From an uncultured Opitutales bacterium (GTDB lineage: Bacteria > Verrucomicrobiota > Verrucomicrobiia > Opitutales > UBA2995): a DNA stretch of 38,322 nt. Numbering within the stretch: the first letter of the stretch is position 1; every line of letters begins with the position of its first letter. Shown here piece by piece: positions 17,447 through 26,717 of this stretch. The notes beneath the pieces are model-generated. The model searched no databases. It was not told where the DNA came from and saw only the letters and a program-made list of their open reading frames with translations. Location: assembly GCA_938075565.1 (NCBI GenBank), contig CALJGU010000214.1, forward strand, positions 1 to 38,322, in the 5' to 3' direction. Position numbers and translations under genes: made by a program.

Positions 17447-18952
17447 ATGACTCGTCCCAATATTTTGTTTTGTATAGCCGATGATGCCGGCATGCATTTT
17501 GGAGCTTATGGCTGTCCCTGGGTAGACACGCCTAGCTTTGATCGCGTAGCGAATAACGGTATCCTGTTTCAGAATACCTACACGCCGAACGCTAAGTGCG
17601 CTCCCTCGCGGGCTTGTATTTTGACTGGAAGAAACAGCTGGCAATTGGAAGAAGCCTGTAACCACATGCCTTACTTCCCGGCCAAGTTTAAGACCTTCGC
17701 AGAAACGTTAGGGGACAATGGCTACCATGTCGGTGTGACGAATAAAGGCTGGGCCCCAGGCGACGCCGGAATGGTGGACGAGATGCCGAGGCAACTTTGC
17801 GGCACGCCGTATGATGAGCACAAATGTGAGTCACCAACGGATTATACCTCCTCCATCGACTACTCGGCCAATTTCAAATCCTTTCTCGATGACAGGGACA
17901 ACGACCAGCCTTTCTGCTTCTGGTATGGTGCGCAGGAACCTCATCGCCCCTACGAATACGAGTCGGGCTTCAAACGCGGGTCTAAAAAGCTGGAGGACAT
18001 CGACGAGGTCTATGAGATCTGGCCGGACAATGAGGTCGTTCGCAAGGACTTGCTCGATTACGGATACGAGATTGAGTATTTCGATAAACACCTGGGGCAC
18101 ATGCTCGACGAGTTGGAAAAGCGGGGAGAGTTGGACAATACCCTGATTGTCGTGACTTCCGACAACGGCATGCCCTTCCCCACCATCAAGGGCCAGGAGT
18201 ATTATTACTCGAACCACCTACCATTGGCCGTCATGTGGCCGAAGGGGATCCAATCACCGGGCCGATCGATCGACGACTTTGTAAACTTTATTGATTTCGC
18301 CCCCACTTTTCTTGAAGTCACCGAACTGGATGGCGAAGCGAATGGCATGAAGCCCCTCACGGGACGCAGCTTAACCGAGTTTTTCAACACCGATCAACAA
18401 GGTCACATCAACCCTGAACGCGACCACCACATCATGGGCAAGGAGCGGCACGACATTGGGCGACCTCACGATCAAGGTTACCCGATTCGCGGGATCATAA
18501 AGGATGGCTACCTCTACTTACGCAATTTTGAGCCGACTCGCTGGCCAGCTGGGAATCCCGAGACGGGTTATCTAAACTGCGATGGCAGCCCCACCAAAAC
18601 CGAAATCCTCAAGTGTCGGGAAGATCCGGATACGCGGCACTTCTGGGACTGGGCCTTCGGCAAACGTCCTTTCGAGCAGATGTACGACATCAACAAGGAT
18701 CCAGCCTGTATAAACAATCTTGCGCACCAAGGAGAACACCGAGCCCGCAAGGAAGCACTGCGAGACCAACTGTTCGCTGAGCTGGCAGAACAAGGTGATC
18801 CGAGGATGTTTGGGAATGGAGCGGTATTCGATAATTACCCCTGCGCGAATCCTGATGTGAACGGTTTTTACGAACGCTATATGGCGGGAGAGCGTATGCC
18901 GACCTTCTGGGTAAATGACAGCGACTATGAGGACGGGCCGCTGGAAGGGTAA
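17447..18952 (+). CDS. Cys-type sulfatase without visible signal peptide
   Basis: A 501-residue type I sulfatase. It starts [22 protein letters not shown] with the metal-binding Asp pair. The formylglycine motif CAPSR is at 51-55, followed by [40 protein letters not shown] and [24 protein letters not shown] give the rest of the catalytic site. A C-terminal subdomain contains [17 protein letters not shown]. Unlike the sulfatase at 13806, the protein starts directly at the fold, and an in-frame stop lies 7 codons upstream of the ATG, so no signal peptide can be added. It may be cytoplasmic or exported unconventionally. It lies between the Sir2 gene and the SSS symporter on the same strand. Confidence 0.92.
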   Translation: MTRPNILFCIADDAGMHFGAYGCPWVDTPSFDRVANNGILFQNTYTPNAKCAPSRACILTGRNSWQLEEACNHMPYFPAKFKTFAETLGDNGYHVGVTNKGWAPGDAGMVDEMPRQLCGTPYDEHKCESPTDYTSSIDYSANFKSFLDDRDNDQPFCFWYGAQEPHRPYEYESGFKRGSKKLEDIDEVYEIWPDNEVVRKDLLDYGYEIEYFDKHLGHMLDELEKRGELDNTLIVVTSDNGMPFPTIKGQEYYYSNHLPLAVMWPKGIQSPGRSIDDFVNFIDFAPTFLEVTELDGEANGMKPLTGRSLTEFFNTDQQGHINPERDHHIMGKERHDIGRPHDQGYPIRGIIKDGYLYLRNFEPTRWPAGNPETGYLNCDGSPTKTEILKCREDPDTRHFWDWAFGKRPFEQMYDINKDPACINNLAHQGEHRARKEALRDQLFAELAEQGDPRMFGNGAVFDNYPCANPDVNGFYERYMAGERMPTFWVNDSDYEDGPLEG

Positions 18953-18970
18953 TAATTTGAATTTAAAAAT

Positions 18971-18995
18971 TGTAGGAGCGGGTTTACCCAGCGAT
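18971..18995 (+). repeat. GTAGGAGCGGGTTTACCC-type interspersed repeat
   Basis: The 25-nt segment contains GGGT-TT-ACCC flanked by GC and resembles short REP-like elements (GTAGGAGCGGG...) known from several bacterial groups. It lies in the 80-bp gap between the sulfatase and the symporter. Only one copy is in the window, so identification rests on memory of the motif. Confidence 0.4.
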
Positions 18996-19032
18996 CATTT
19001 CAACTTCTTCCTTCAACCTTCAACAATACCCC

Positions 19033-20634
19033 ATGACTCTAGAAACCATTGATATCACCATCGTCATTGTTTACCTAGTGGGTGTGTTAGCATTCGGTAT
19101 CTGGATCGGACGCCGGGAAAAGGCGGACCGTGAGGGCTACTTTTTAGGAGGTCGACATTTTACCTGGCTGCTGATTGGCACCTCTTTGTTCGCGACCAAT
19201 ATTTCCAGCGTTCAGTTCGTCGGGCAATCGGGCCTAGCCTATCAGATCGGTATTGCCGCAGCGAATCCACAACTCATCGGGGGCATCTGCCTGGCTACCT
19301 CGGCCCTCTTTTTTATCCCGGTTTACCTTCGGACAAAGATCTTTACGATTCCCGGTTTTCTCGAGCAGCGATATAACAAACCGGCCAAACTGATCTACTG
19401 TGTCACCATGATCAGTTTCGGTCTGTTTATGACCTCGATCATTCTCTACACGGGGAGCCTGGTGATTCTCCAACTGTTTGGTTTGGGAGAAGACATGCTC
19501 TTTACATGTTCTTTGGTTCTGGGAATCGCCGTAGGAGTTTACGCCATCATCGGAGGACTCACCTCGGTCGTATATACAGACCTTATCCAATCGATCGTCC
19601 TGCTTGTTGGCGGCGTGTTGGTTCTGGTTCTTGGCACCCTATCGGTAGGTGGACTCGGCGAACTCTTCGCAGCAGTGCCAGAAGAACACTTTGAACTATT
19701 GCTGCCTTCCAACCATCCGCAAATGCCCTGGACTGCTGTCTTCAGTGGTCTGCTAATGATCAGTTTTTTCTGGGCCATCAGTAATCAGGAGCTTCTACAG
19801 CGAACACTTGGAGCCAAGGATACCCGCAACGCCCAACTGGGTATGTTGCTCGGAGGATTTCTCAAAATCATAGCCATCTTCGTTCTGGTATTTCCAGGCA
19901 TCCTAGCCTTCAAATTGGTTCCTGGAATCAACCCAGACCAGGCTTACCCTGCTCTCATCCAGAAGGTCCTACCTATTGGAATATCCGGGATTGTTCTGGC
20001 AGGCTTCCTCGCCGCATTGATGTCGACATTGGATTCCAGCATCATGTCTCTGAGTTCTATTTTCGCCATCGATATCTATCCTTTGTTTGATAAAAACATT
20101 AGCGAAAAGAAGGCACTCAAGGTGGGCCGTATCTTTGCAATATTTATTCTTATCTGGGCGATATTCACAGCTCCCATGGTCAAAGATGCAGGGGAAATTG
20201 TATACCTGTTGATGCACCGGGTCTCGAGCTTCCTCCTACCCGCCATCGGTGTGTGTTACGTGGTGGGTCGCTTTAGCAAACGCGCAAACGGATTCGGTGC
20301 CATCATCACTTTGGCCGTTGGTTATGTGTTCGGCGTGACCATCCTTTCGTTGAGGACCATTCCAGCACTCCAGGCCTACTGCCCGGACATTATCCTCAAA
20401 AGCAATTTATACCACATCAATTTCTTTCTCGTAGCTGCTTATGTAATCGTCCTGTTAGCAAGCAGCCGCTTACGCCCGGCTCCGGCCAAGGAAGATCTGG
20501 CATTTTTGCAGCCAACGGAAGAAGAGAAACAGGAACGTGCAGCAACCATTAAACGTGTTGGCATCTTTGGGACCTTTAAGTTCTGGCTCTGCGTTTACAT
20601 ATGCGGATTCGTGGGCGTGTATTTGTTGTTCTAA
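19033..20634 (+). CDS. Sodium:solute symporter (SSS family)
   Basis: A 533-residue inner-membrane transporter with about 13-14 hydrophobic helices. It starts at ITIVIVYLVGVLAFGIWIGRR, followed by the SSS hallmark EGYFLGGRHFTWLLIGTSLFATNISSVQFVGQSG. GVYAIIGGLTSVVYTDLIQS and AGFLAALMSTLDSSIMSLSSIF (the conserved sodium-site region of TM8) are clear. Family members couple sodium entry to uptake of sugars, amino acids or other solutes. Its place at the end of the fucosidase/sulfatase locus makes a monosaccharide such as fucose the likely cargo, which is inference. Length and topology fit the SGLT-like subgroup. No obvious Shine-Dalgarno is seen before the ATG at 19033. Confidence 0.92.
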   Translation: MTLETIDITIVIVYLVGVLAFGIWIGRREKADREGYFLGGRHFTWLLIGTSLFATNISSVQFVGQSGLAYQIGIAAANPQLIGGICLATSALFFIPVYLRTKIFTIPGFLEQRYNKPAKLIYCVTMISFGLFMTSIILYTGSLVILQLFGLGEDMLFTCSLVLGIAVGVYAIIGGLTSVVYTDLIQSIVLLVGGVLVLVLGTLSVGGLGELFAAVPEEHFELLLPSNHPQMPWTAVFSGLLMISFFWAISNQELLQRTLGAKDTRNAQLGMLLGGFLKIIAIFVLVFPGILAFKLVPGINPDQAYPALIQKVLPIGISGIVLAGFLAALMSTLDSSIMSLSSIFAIDIYPLFDKNISEKKALKVGRIFAIFILIWAIFTAPMVKDAGEIVYLLMHRVSSFLLPAIGVCYVVGRFSKRANGFGAIITLAVGYVFGVTILSLRTIPALQAYCPDIILKSNLYHINFFLVAAYVIVLLASSRLRPAPAKEDLAFLQPTEEEKQERAATIKRVGIFGTFKFWLCVYICGFVGVYLLF

Positions 20635-20694
20635 CAGAGCCTCTCCACTTGTTCACGTATTCTTCGCATGGGTACATTCATGCTGGGCGCCGAT

Positions 20695-21372
20695 CTATCC
20701 CCGCAAAGAGTAAGAGAAGGGAATTCTCACCCGAGCTTTCACTGGGACTCCTTCAATCTTTCCCGGCTTAAAGGTCCACTGCTTGATCGCAGTTAAAGCG
20801 GACTCGTTGAATTGTTGGTTAGTACTTTCCTCTATTTCCCAATCCACCACCTTCCCTGTTTCATCGACCACGAACTCTACTATTACAGTGGCTTGCTTGC
20901 GTAACCGCTTCAGCGCACGAGGATATCTAGGAGTTACACTTTCAAGCACTTCAGGTTTCACATCCAGTCCATCGATGTCGTGCGCTTCGATGGGCGTTAA
21001 GGCATATTTGAAGGGTTGCCTGACACGTGTTCTAACCGCTTTGTCGTTGCGGACGCCGGGTTGAAATCTCCACTGCTGGATGGCTTTTAAAGCAGATGCA
21101 TTAAAACGTTCGTCTGAGCTCTCCTCAATACTGGCTTTCGTTACGACGCCAGTCTCATCGACGATAAATACAGCGGTCACCTCTGCGCGGATTCTATTGG
21201 CTTTCAGCTCAGGGGGATAAACGGGTGTAATTAGTACTACCGGCAAGGGAGCCTTGTCCAAATCGGAACACTCAAACACAGCCTGTGCGACCGAAGATTC
21301 ATCGTTGGAGAAAGACGGGATGGAGCTGAGCACAAAGCTAAATAAAGAAAGGAGTGAAATTAGTTTTTTCAT
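20695..21372 (-). CDS. Secreted protein with two tandem TonB C-terminal domains
   Basis: A 225-residue protein with a cleavable-looking signal peptide (about 1-22, MKKLISLLSLFSFVLSSIPS) and two TonB_C repeats. Repeat 1 (about 45-125) has TPVYPPELKANRIRAEVTAVFIVDETG and ALKAIQQWRFQPG. Repeat 2 (about 142-223) has TPRYPRALKRLRKQATVIVEFVVDETG and ALTAIKQWTFKPG. A normal TonB has one such domain, a proline-rich linker and an uncleaved membrane anchor; all but the domain are missing here. It could bind receptors in the periplasm without delivering energy, or serve another role. It is a single gene convergent with the symporter and divergent from the SGNH hydrolase. Confidence 0.85.
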   Translation of the reverse strand: MKKLISLLSLFSFVLSSIPSFSNDESSVAQAVFECSDLDKAPLPVVLITPVYPPELKANRIRAEVTAVFIVDETGVVTKASIEESSDERFNASALKAIQQWRFQPGVRNDKAVRTRVRQPFKYALTPIEAHDIDGLDVKPEVLESVTPRYPRALKRLRKQATVIVEFVVDETGKVVDWEIEESTNQQFNESALTAIKQWTFKPGKIEGVPVKARVRIPFSYSLRG

Positions 21373-21477
21373 GGAGCTTTTTTATCGAAGATAGAAGATA
21401 TCCCTTACTTACGATTTTGCTCTACCGTTTATTAACAGACATCTACAATTTCTTCAGCAGACCTAAGCCCACAGATC

Positions 21478-22206
21478 ATGCGCAATATTCTCTTTCAAAT
21501 CACAGCGACCCTATTGATAAGTGCGATTTACCTATCCAGCGAAGTAGGTCAAAACAACCGAGCGGATCCGCAAAACTATTTGCATGAACTTAGCAAGGAG
21601 TTGGTCAAAACATGGCCGAAGAACCGTACGATCAATATTGTCTGCCATGGGCACAGTGTTCCAACAGGCTATTTCAAAACCCCAAAGGTCGATACTTTTA
21701 GCGCCTATCCTCATTTGCTCCATCGGAAATTAAAAGAGCGCTATCCGAACGCAGTCATCAATGTAATCGTAACTAGTATCGGCGGAGAAGCATCTGATAA
21801 AGGAGCCTCAAGATTTGAGGAAACAGTGCTGAACCATAAACCGGATCTAATCACGATTGATTACTCGCTGAACGACCGAGGGTTGGGGCTCGCCAAAGCA
21901 GACGCAGCCTGGCGAAATATGATTGAGCAGGCGCAGGAGAAGGACATCCCCATAATTCTATTAACACCTACGATTGATTCACGCTCCAATTTGCAAGATC
22001 CGAAAGATCCACTAAACCAGCAGGCTGAGCAGGTACGAAACCTCGCAGCGGAATACGGCGTTGGACTTGTCGACAGTCTGAAAAGCTTTAAAGCCTATGT
22101 AAAATCTGACGGGCCAATGGAGGATCTATTATCCCAGATCAATCATCCAAATCGAAAAGGACATGCCATAGTAGCAAATGGAATCATGGAATGGTTTCCT
22201 GAATAG
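21478..22206 (+). CDS. SGNH/GDSL-family hydrolase (secreted esterase-like)
   Basis: A 242-residue hydrolase with an N-terminal hydrophobic signal (about 1-22). SGNH blocks are visible: block I NIVCHGHSVPTGYF, where the Ser of GHSVP is the nucleophile; block II with conserved Gly in VIVTSIGGEASDKG; block III DYSLNDRG with Asn; and block V NHPNRKGHAIVANGI with the catalytic His. The substrate is not evident. SGNH esterases in polysaccharide loci often remove acetyl groups, but this gene may simply accompany the PSD1 pair downstream. The stop at 22206 is 64 bp before the PSD1 start. Confidence 0.82.
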   Translation: MRNILFQITATLLISAIYLSSEVGQNNRADPQNYLHELSKELVKTWPKNRTINIVCHGHSVPTGYFKTPKVDTFSAYPHLLHRKLKERYPNAVINVIVTSIGGEASDKGASRFEETVLNHKPDLITIDYSLNDRGLGLAKADAAWRNMIEQAQEKDIPIILLTPTIDSRSNLQDPKDPLNQQAEQVRNLAAEYGVGLVDSLKSFKAYVKSDGPMEDLLSQINHPNRKGHAIVANGIMEWFPE

Positions 22207-22270
22207 GTTGACTGACCTCTTCAGATTCGAGACAAGTTTTAGTAGAGTTTTCTTCCCAATTTCGAGCGAT

Positions 22271-25200
22271 ATGCCACCCACCTTACGTACTACCCTAGCT
22301 TCTCTAACCCTACCCTTGTGCCTGTCGCTTACTACTTCTGTGCAGGCTGCTGATCCAAGCGAGGCAGCTCAAGCCGAAGTTGACGCGATCAAAGAGGTCG
22401 ATTTCAACCGGCACATACGGCCCATTCTATCTAACAATTGCTATTTTTGTCACGGCCCCGACGAGGCCACGCGCGAGGGGGACCTGCGACTCGATATCAG
22501 GGAAGATGCCATCGAAGCTTTTGCGTTTGTTCCAGGGGACACGGAGGACGGAGAGCTCTTGCTAAGAGTCTTTAGTGAGGATCCCGATGAAATGATGCCG
22601 GAGCCGAGTTCGAACAAAGTGCTAACGGACAAAGAGAAGCTCCTGCTCAAACGATGGATTGCTGAAGGCGCTGAGTATGAGAGTCACTGGTCTTATAACT
22701 CAGTTGAGAAACCCGCATACGATGGCATTGATGAAATCGTAGGGAAGGAACTGGAAGCTCGGAATCTTAGCATTTCGGAAGAAGCCTCCAAAGAAACCCT
22801 TATCAGGAGAGTCTCTCTTGATCTAATCGGCCTTCCTCCTACTCCCAGTGAAGTAGAAACCTTCATGAAGGATCGTAGCCCCAACGCTTATGATAAGTTG
22901 GTCGATCGACTCCTCGCATCCAAACGCTACGGCGAAAAAATGGCCATCCATTGGCTCGATGCGGTTCGTTACTCGGATACCGTTGGCTACCACGGCGATC
23001 AGGAACGAGACGCCACGCCTTACCGCGACTACGTGATCGAAGCATTCAATGACAACCAGCCCTACGACCAATTTACGATTGAGCAAATAGCCGGCGACCT
23101 ACTGCCCAACCCAAGTATCAAACAACTCGTTGCAACCAGTTATAACCGCATCAACCAACTCAGTCGCGAAGGAGGCATTCAGGACAAGGAGTACCTAAAG
23201 AAATACCAGGCAGAGCGAGTAAGAACCACGGCGACCACCTGGCTCGGTTCCACCATGGCCTGTGCGGAATGTCACGATCACAAATTCGATCCGTTTACCA
23301 CGAAAGACTTCTACAGCATGGCAGCCTTCTTTTCTGACATTTTAGAAAAAGGTGCCTATACTGCAGTCGGAAGCTACCAGGAGGACATCGAACCTTACGT
23401 GGAAATTGACCGGGCTCATGAAGGCTGGTTTGGCCCGGAGCTTACGGTACCCAACCACGTGTTCCATGAAGACCCTGAAACCATTAAGAGTGAGATTAAA
23501 GCAAAAGAAGCCACATTGAGAAAAGGTTCGCCCGAGGCAGAAGCTGAATTCGAAAGATGGCTGAGCAAGCAATCCGACCTTCTTCATCGAAACATTCCTA
23601 CGTATGTGCGATTCAATTACACTGATAAAAATGCGGAAACGACCAGAACCGAGTCCATCGACGTCACTCATTACCCCTACCCACTGGAAGATATAGCGGC
23701 ACTGGAATTTGATGCAAAGATGCTAGGTGGAGGCGGCCGCGGGAGCTTAGGCTTGGAAATAAGATACGAAGTAAACGGCAGAATTCATAAACGCGCCTAC
23801 CATATGGGGGACAACTTCGAACGAGAACTCGACAGCAAATCAACCGCTCCCTGGCGCATTCAAGTTTCACCCAAGCTCTACAAGGGGCCTTGGCACCCAA
23901 TAAGATTAAGCCAAGACACGCTCAAGTTACCTCGCGGAGCGAAACTGATTTCCCTTCTCCCACTAAAAGGCAACATCGCAAGTTTTCGGGATTTCAAGAT
24001 CCGCACCCTGCGAAACGGTTCGCAGTTTTCAAAGCTCAACAAAGCCCAGTCCAAGACCCTGACCAAGTTGTTGAACGGCGACGCATCACAAACGGACAAA
24101 GACCAACTAAAACAGACATTCTTCGTTAACCACGCAGATACCTTTTACGAAGAGCGGTCAGAGATTGATACCCTCAAGAATGAGCTCAACGGCAAGCGAT
24201 ATACTCCACTCACGATTAGCGCAGCTCCCAGGGAAGTTAAAGTGCTTCCACGGGGAAACTGGATGGATGATAGCGGCGAAACAGTGCTCCCGGCCAGTCC
24301 CGGATTTCTACCCAACCCCATTACATCAAACTCGAACTCACAGCTTACACGACTGGATCTGGCGCATTGGATCGTGGATCGAGAAAACCCGCTCACCGCG
24401 CGCACCTTTGTGAACCGGATTTGGGCCATGTATTTTGGGATGCCGCTCTCAAGTGCTCCGGAGGACCTGGGGCAACAAGGCGAATACCCGCCCTACCCCG
24501 AGCTGCTCGATTGGCTCGCAGCTGAGTTCATGGAATCAGACTGGGACATCAAACACCTGGTCAAAACCATCGTAAACTCACAGGTTTACCGCCAAACGAG
24601 TGACGTATCTGACACGCTCTTTGAATTGGATCCTTACAATCGGCTACTGGCCCGCCAGAGCCCCGTTCGCCTACCGGCCGAAGTGATTCGAGACAATGCG
24701 CTACAAATAAGCGGTCTTCTAAACACCAAGATGGGAGGCATTGCCGCACGCCCATACCAGCCCGATGGACACTACCGGAATCTAAACTTTCCGCGACGCA
24801 AGTACACCGCTGATACCGATGCGGAGCAATACAGACGTGGAGTTTACATCCATTGGCAAAGAACCTTCCTCCATCCAATGATGTCCACCTTCGATGCTAG
24901 TAGTCGCGACGAATGCGTCGTGATGCGCGACCTATCCAACACACCGCTCCAAGCGCTCAATTTGTTAAATGATCCCACTCAAGTGGAAGCCGCCAAGGCT
25001 CTCGCTGAAATCCTCCTAACCGAAGAAAGTAACGATTCGGATCGCATCCATGCTGCTTACACAAGAGCTTTGGCTCGAAAGCCATCGGAGAAAGAAACAG
25101 CAACTCTCAAAGGTTTTCTATCCCGTGAACGAGAGCGATTTGAAAAAGCAGAGAACCAAGCGGATGCCTTGCTCCAAGTGGGGCTCTATTTCACAGACCC

Positions 25201-25285
25201 TGATCTCCCCATCGTTGAATTGGCAGCACTCACCAGTATGAGCCGGGCCATCCTCAATCTGCACGAAACCATAACCCGATACTAA
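22271..25285 (+). CDS. PSD1 / planctomycete-type cytochrome c, DUF1549 and DUF1553 protein
   Basis: A 1004-residue secreted protein. A signal peptide (about 1-26, ending TTSVQA) is followed by the planctomycete cytochrome c domain with CYFCH (FNRHIRPILSNNCYFCHGPDEATR). DUF1549 (with LIRRVSLDLIGLPPTPSEV, MAIHWLDAVRYSDTVGYHGD and a second CAECH haem site) comes next, then a jelly-roll-like insert and DUF1553 (LDLAHWIVDRENPLTARTFVNRIWAMYFG, PAEVIRDNALQISGLL, MSTFDASSRDECVVMRDLSNTPLQALNLLND). These proteins are always paired with a DUF1501 protein, as here (7 bp gap), and are abundant in Planctomycetota and Verrucomicrobiota with glycan-degradation links; function is not established. Frames opening upstream at 22178 overlap the SGNH gene; ATG 22271 gives the signal peptide. 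Confidence 0.9.
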   Translation: MPPTLRTTLASLTLPLCLSLTTSVQAADPSEAAQAEVDAIKEVDFNRHIRPILSNNCYFCHGPDEATREGDLRLDIREDAIEAFAFVPGDTEDGELLLRVFSEDPDEMMPEPSSNKVLTDKEKLLLKRWIAEGAEYESHWSYNSVEKPAYDGIDEIVGKELEARNLSISEEASKETLIRRVSLDLIGLPPTPSEVETFMKDRSPNAYDKLVDRLLASKRYGEKMAIHWLDAVRYSDTVGYHGDQERDATPYRDYVIEAFNDNQPYDQFTIEQIAGDLLPNPSIKQLVATSYNRINQLSREGGIQDKEYLKKYQAERVRTTATTWLGSTMACAECHDHKFDPFTTKDFYSMAAFFSDILEKGAYTAVGSYQEDIEPYVEIDRAHEGWFGPELTVPNHVFHEDPETIKSEIKAKEATLRKGSPEAEAEFERWLSKQSDLLHRNIPTYVRFNYTDKNAETTRTESIDVTHYPYPLEDIAALEFDAKMLGGGGRGSLGLEIRYEVNGRIHKRAYHMGDNFERELDSKSTAPWRIQVSPKLYKGPWHPIRLSQDTLKLPRGAKLISLLPLKGNIASFRDFKIRTLRNGSQFSKLNKAQSKTLTKLLNGDASQTDKDQLKQTFFVNHADTFYEERSEIDTLKNELNGKRYTPLTISAAPREVKVLPRGNWMDDSGETVLPASPGFLPNPITSNSNSQLTRLDLAHWIVDRENPLTARTFVNRIWAMYFGMPLSSAPEDLGQQGEYPPYPELLDWLAAEFMESDWDIKHLVKTIVNSQVYRQTSDVSDTLFELDPYNRLLARQSPVRLPAEVIRDNALQISGLLNTKMGGIAARPYQPDGHYRNLNFPRRKYTADTDAEQYRRGVYIHWQRTFLHPMMSTFDASSRDECVVMRDLSNTPLQALNLLNDPTQVEAAKALAEILLTEESNDSDRIHAAYTRALARKPSEKETATLKGFLSRERERFEKAENQADALLQVGLYFTDPDLPIVELAALTSMSRAILNLHETITRY

Positions 25286-25292
25286 TCGAACG

Positions 25293-26717
25293 ATGTCATC
25301 TTTTTCTGAATACGCCACAGAAGTTAATCGCAGAACATTCCTCAAGAAGTCTCTTTCCAGCCTGGGAGTGGTAGCTCTCGGTGATCTTTTTGCCTCCGAT
25401 GCCATTGGTGCCTCGAACCCAATCCTGGGAAGCACAGGCTTACACCATCCAGCGAAAGTGAAACGAATCATTCACCTTTGTATGGCCGGCGGACCTTCGC
25501 ACTTGGAAACCTTCGATTACAAACCCGTGCTGGAAGCCCAACACGGACAAGCCATGCCGACATCAGTGACTGACGGTGAACAGATCGCTCAGCTACAAGG
25601 CGCAGAACTCAAGATTAAGGGCCCTACTTTCAAGTTCTCCCGCCATGGGCAAAGTGGCATGCAAATCAGCGACCAGTTTCCGCACATTGCCGGCCTTGCC
25701 GATGAGATCGCTGTGATACGTTCCATGTATACGGAGCAGATCAATCATGATCCGGCTCATACCTTTATGAATACGGGATCGATCATTCCTGGACGCCCCA
25801 GCATGGGAGCCTGGACCCTCTACGGTCTAGGAAGCCTGTCCAACGATCTACCCGGCTACGTGGTCCTTACCTCCGAAGCCGGGGGCCAAGGGCAACCGAT
25901 ATCCGCAAAGCAATGGCACAATGGTTTTCTACCAAGCAAACACCAAGGAGTAGAACTACAATCCAAAGGGGATCCAGTCTACTATGTCGGAAATCCCGAC
26001 GGTGTAAGCCGGGGTTCTCAGGGTGATCTCGTTGAAACCATCAACTCACTCAACGATCACCTCGCCTCACAAAGGCATGATCCGGAAATCGCCACACGAA
26101 TCGCTCAATACGAGCTCGCCTTTCAAATGCAGGCTTCTGTGCCTGACCTGGCCGATTTCTCAAAAGAACCACAGCATATTCTGGAGAGCTATGGGTGCAC
26201 ACCCGGAGACGGCTCCTATGCCTCTAATTGTTTGATGGCACGACGATTGGCTGAACGAGGCGTGCGCTTTATTCAACTCTACCACCGTGGCTGGGATCAC
26301 CACAGCAATCTCGAGAAAAACTTTACATCGGTGGCCCAACTAGCGGACCAACCCACCGCAGCATTGATCAAGGACTTGAAAGAACGAGGTATGCTCGATG
26401 AGACCCTCATTATCTGGGGCGGCGAGTTTGGCCGGACCCCCATGAGTCAGGGAGGCGGCGGCGATGGTCGCGACCACCACATAAAAGGCTTCTCAATCTT
26501 TCTAGCCGGCGGAGGCATCAAGGGCGGCACCACCTACGGAGCCACCGACGACTTTGGTTACAATGCCGAAGAAAACCCCACTGCCGTGCACGACTTGCAC
26601 GCCACCATGTTGCACTTGCTTGGGGTCGACCACAAGCGTCTGACATACAAGTTCCAAGGACGAGACTTCCGCCTAACCGATGTGCACGGACACCTGATCG
26701 ACGGTATTCTGGCTTAG
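25293..26717 (+). CDS. DUF1501 protein (alkaline-phosphatase/sulfatase-fold), Tat-type signal
   Basis: A 474-residue protein of the DUF1501 family. A Tat-like leader NRRTFLKKSLSSLGVVALG (about 12-30) implies export in folded form. IHLCMAGGPSHLETFDYKP, MYTEQINHDPAHTFMNTGS, GYVVLTSE, IQLYHRGWDHHSNLEKNF and IIWGGEFGRTPMSQGGGGDGRDHH are the family's metal-site and fold blocks. It is the usual partner of PSD1 proteins and follows one by 7 bp. The exact reaction is not known. Its stop overlaps the stop of the convergent gene at 26714-26717. Confidence 0.9.
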   Translation: MSSFSEYATEVNRRTFLKKSLSSLGVVALGDLFASDAIGASNPILGSTGLHHPAKVKRIIHLCMAGGPSHLETFDYKPVLEAQHGQAMPTSVTDGEQIAQLQGAELKIKGPTFKFSRHGQSGMQISDQFPHIAGLADEIAVIRSMYTEQINHDPAHTFMNTGSIIPGRPSMGAWTLYGLGSLSNDLPGYVVLTSEAGGQGQPISAKQWHNGFLPSKHQGVELQSKGDPVYYVGNPDGVSRGSQGDLVETINSLNDHLASQRHDPEIATRIAQYELAFQMQASVPDLADFSKEPQHILESYGCTPGDGSYASNCLMARRLAERGVRFIQLYHRGWDHHSNLEKNFTSVAQLADQPTAALIKDLKERGMLDETLIIWGGEFGRTPMSQGGGGDGRDHHIKGFSIFLAGGGIKGGTTYGATDDFGYNAEENPTAVHDLHATMLHLLGVDHKRLTYKFQGRDFRLTDVHGHLIDGILA

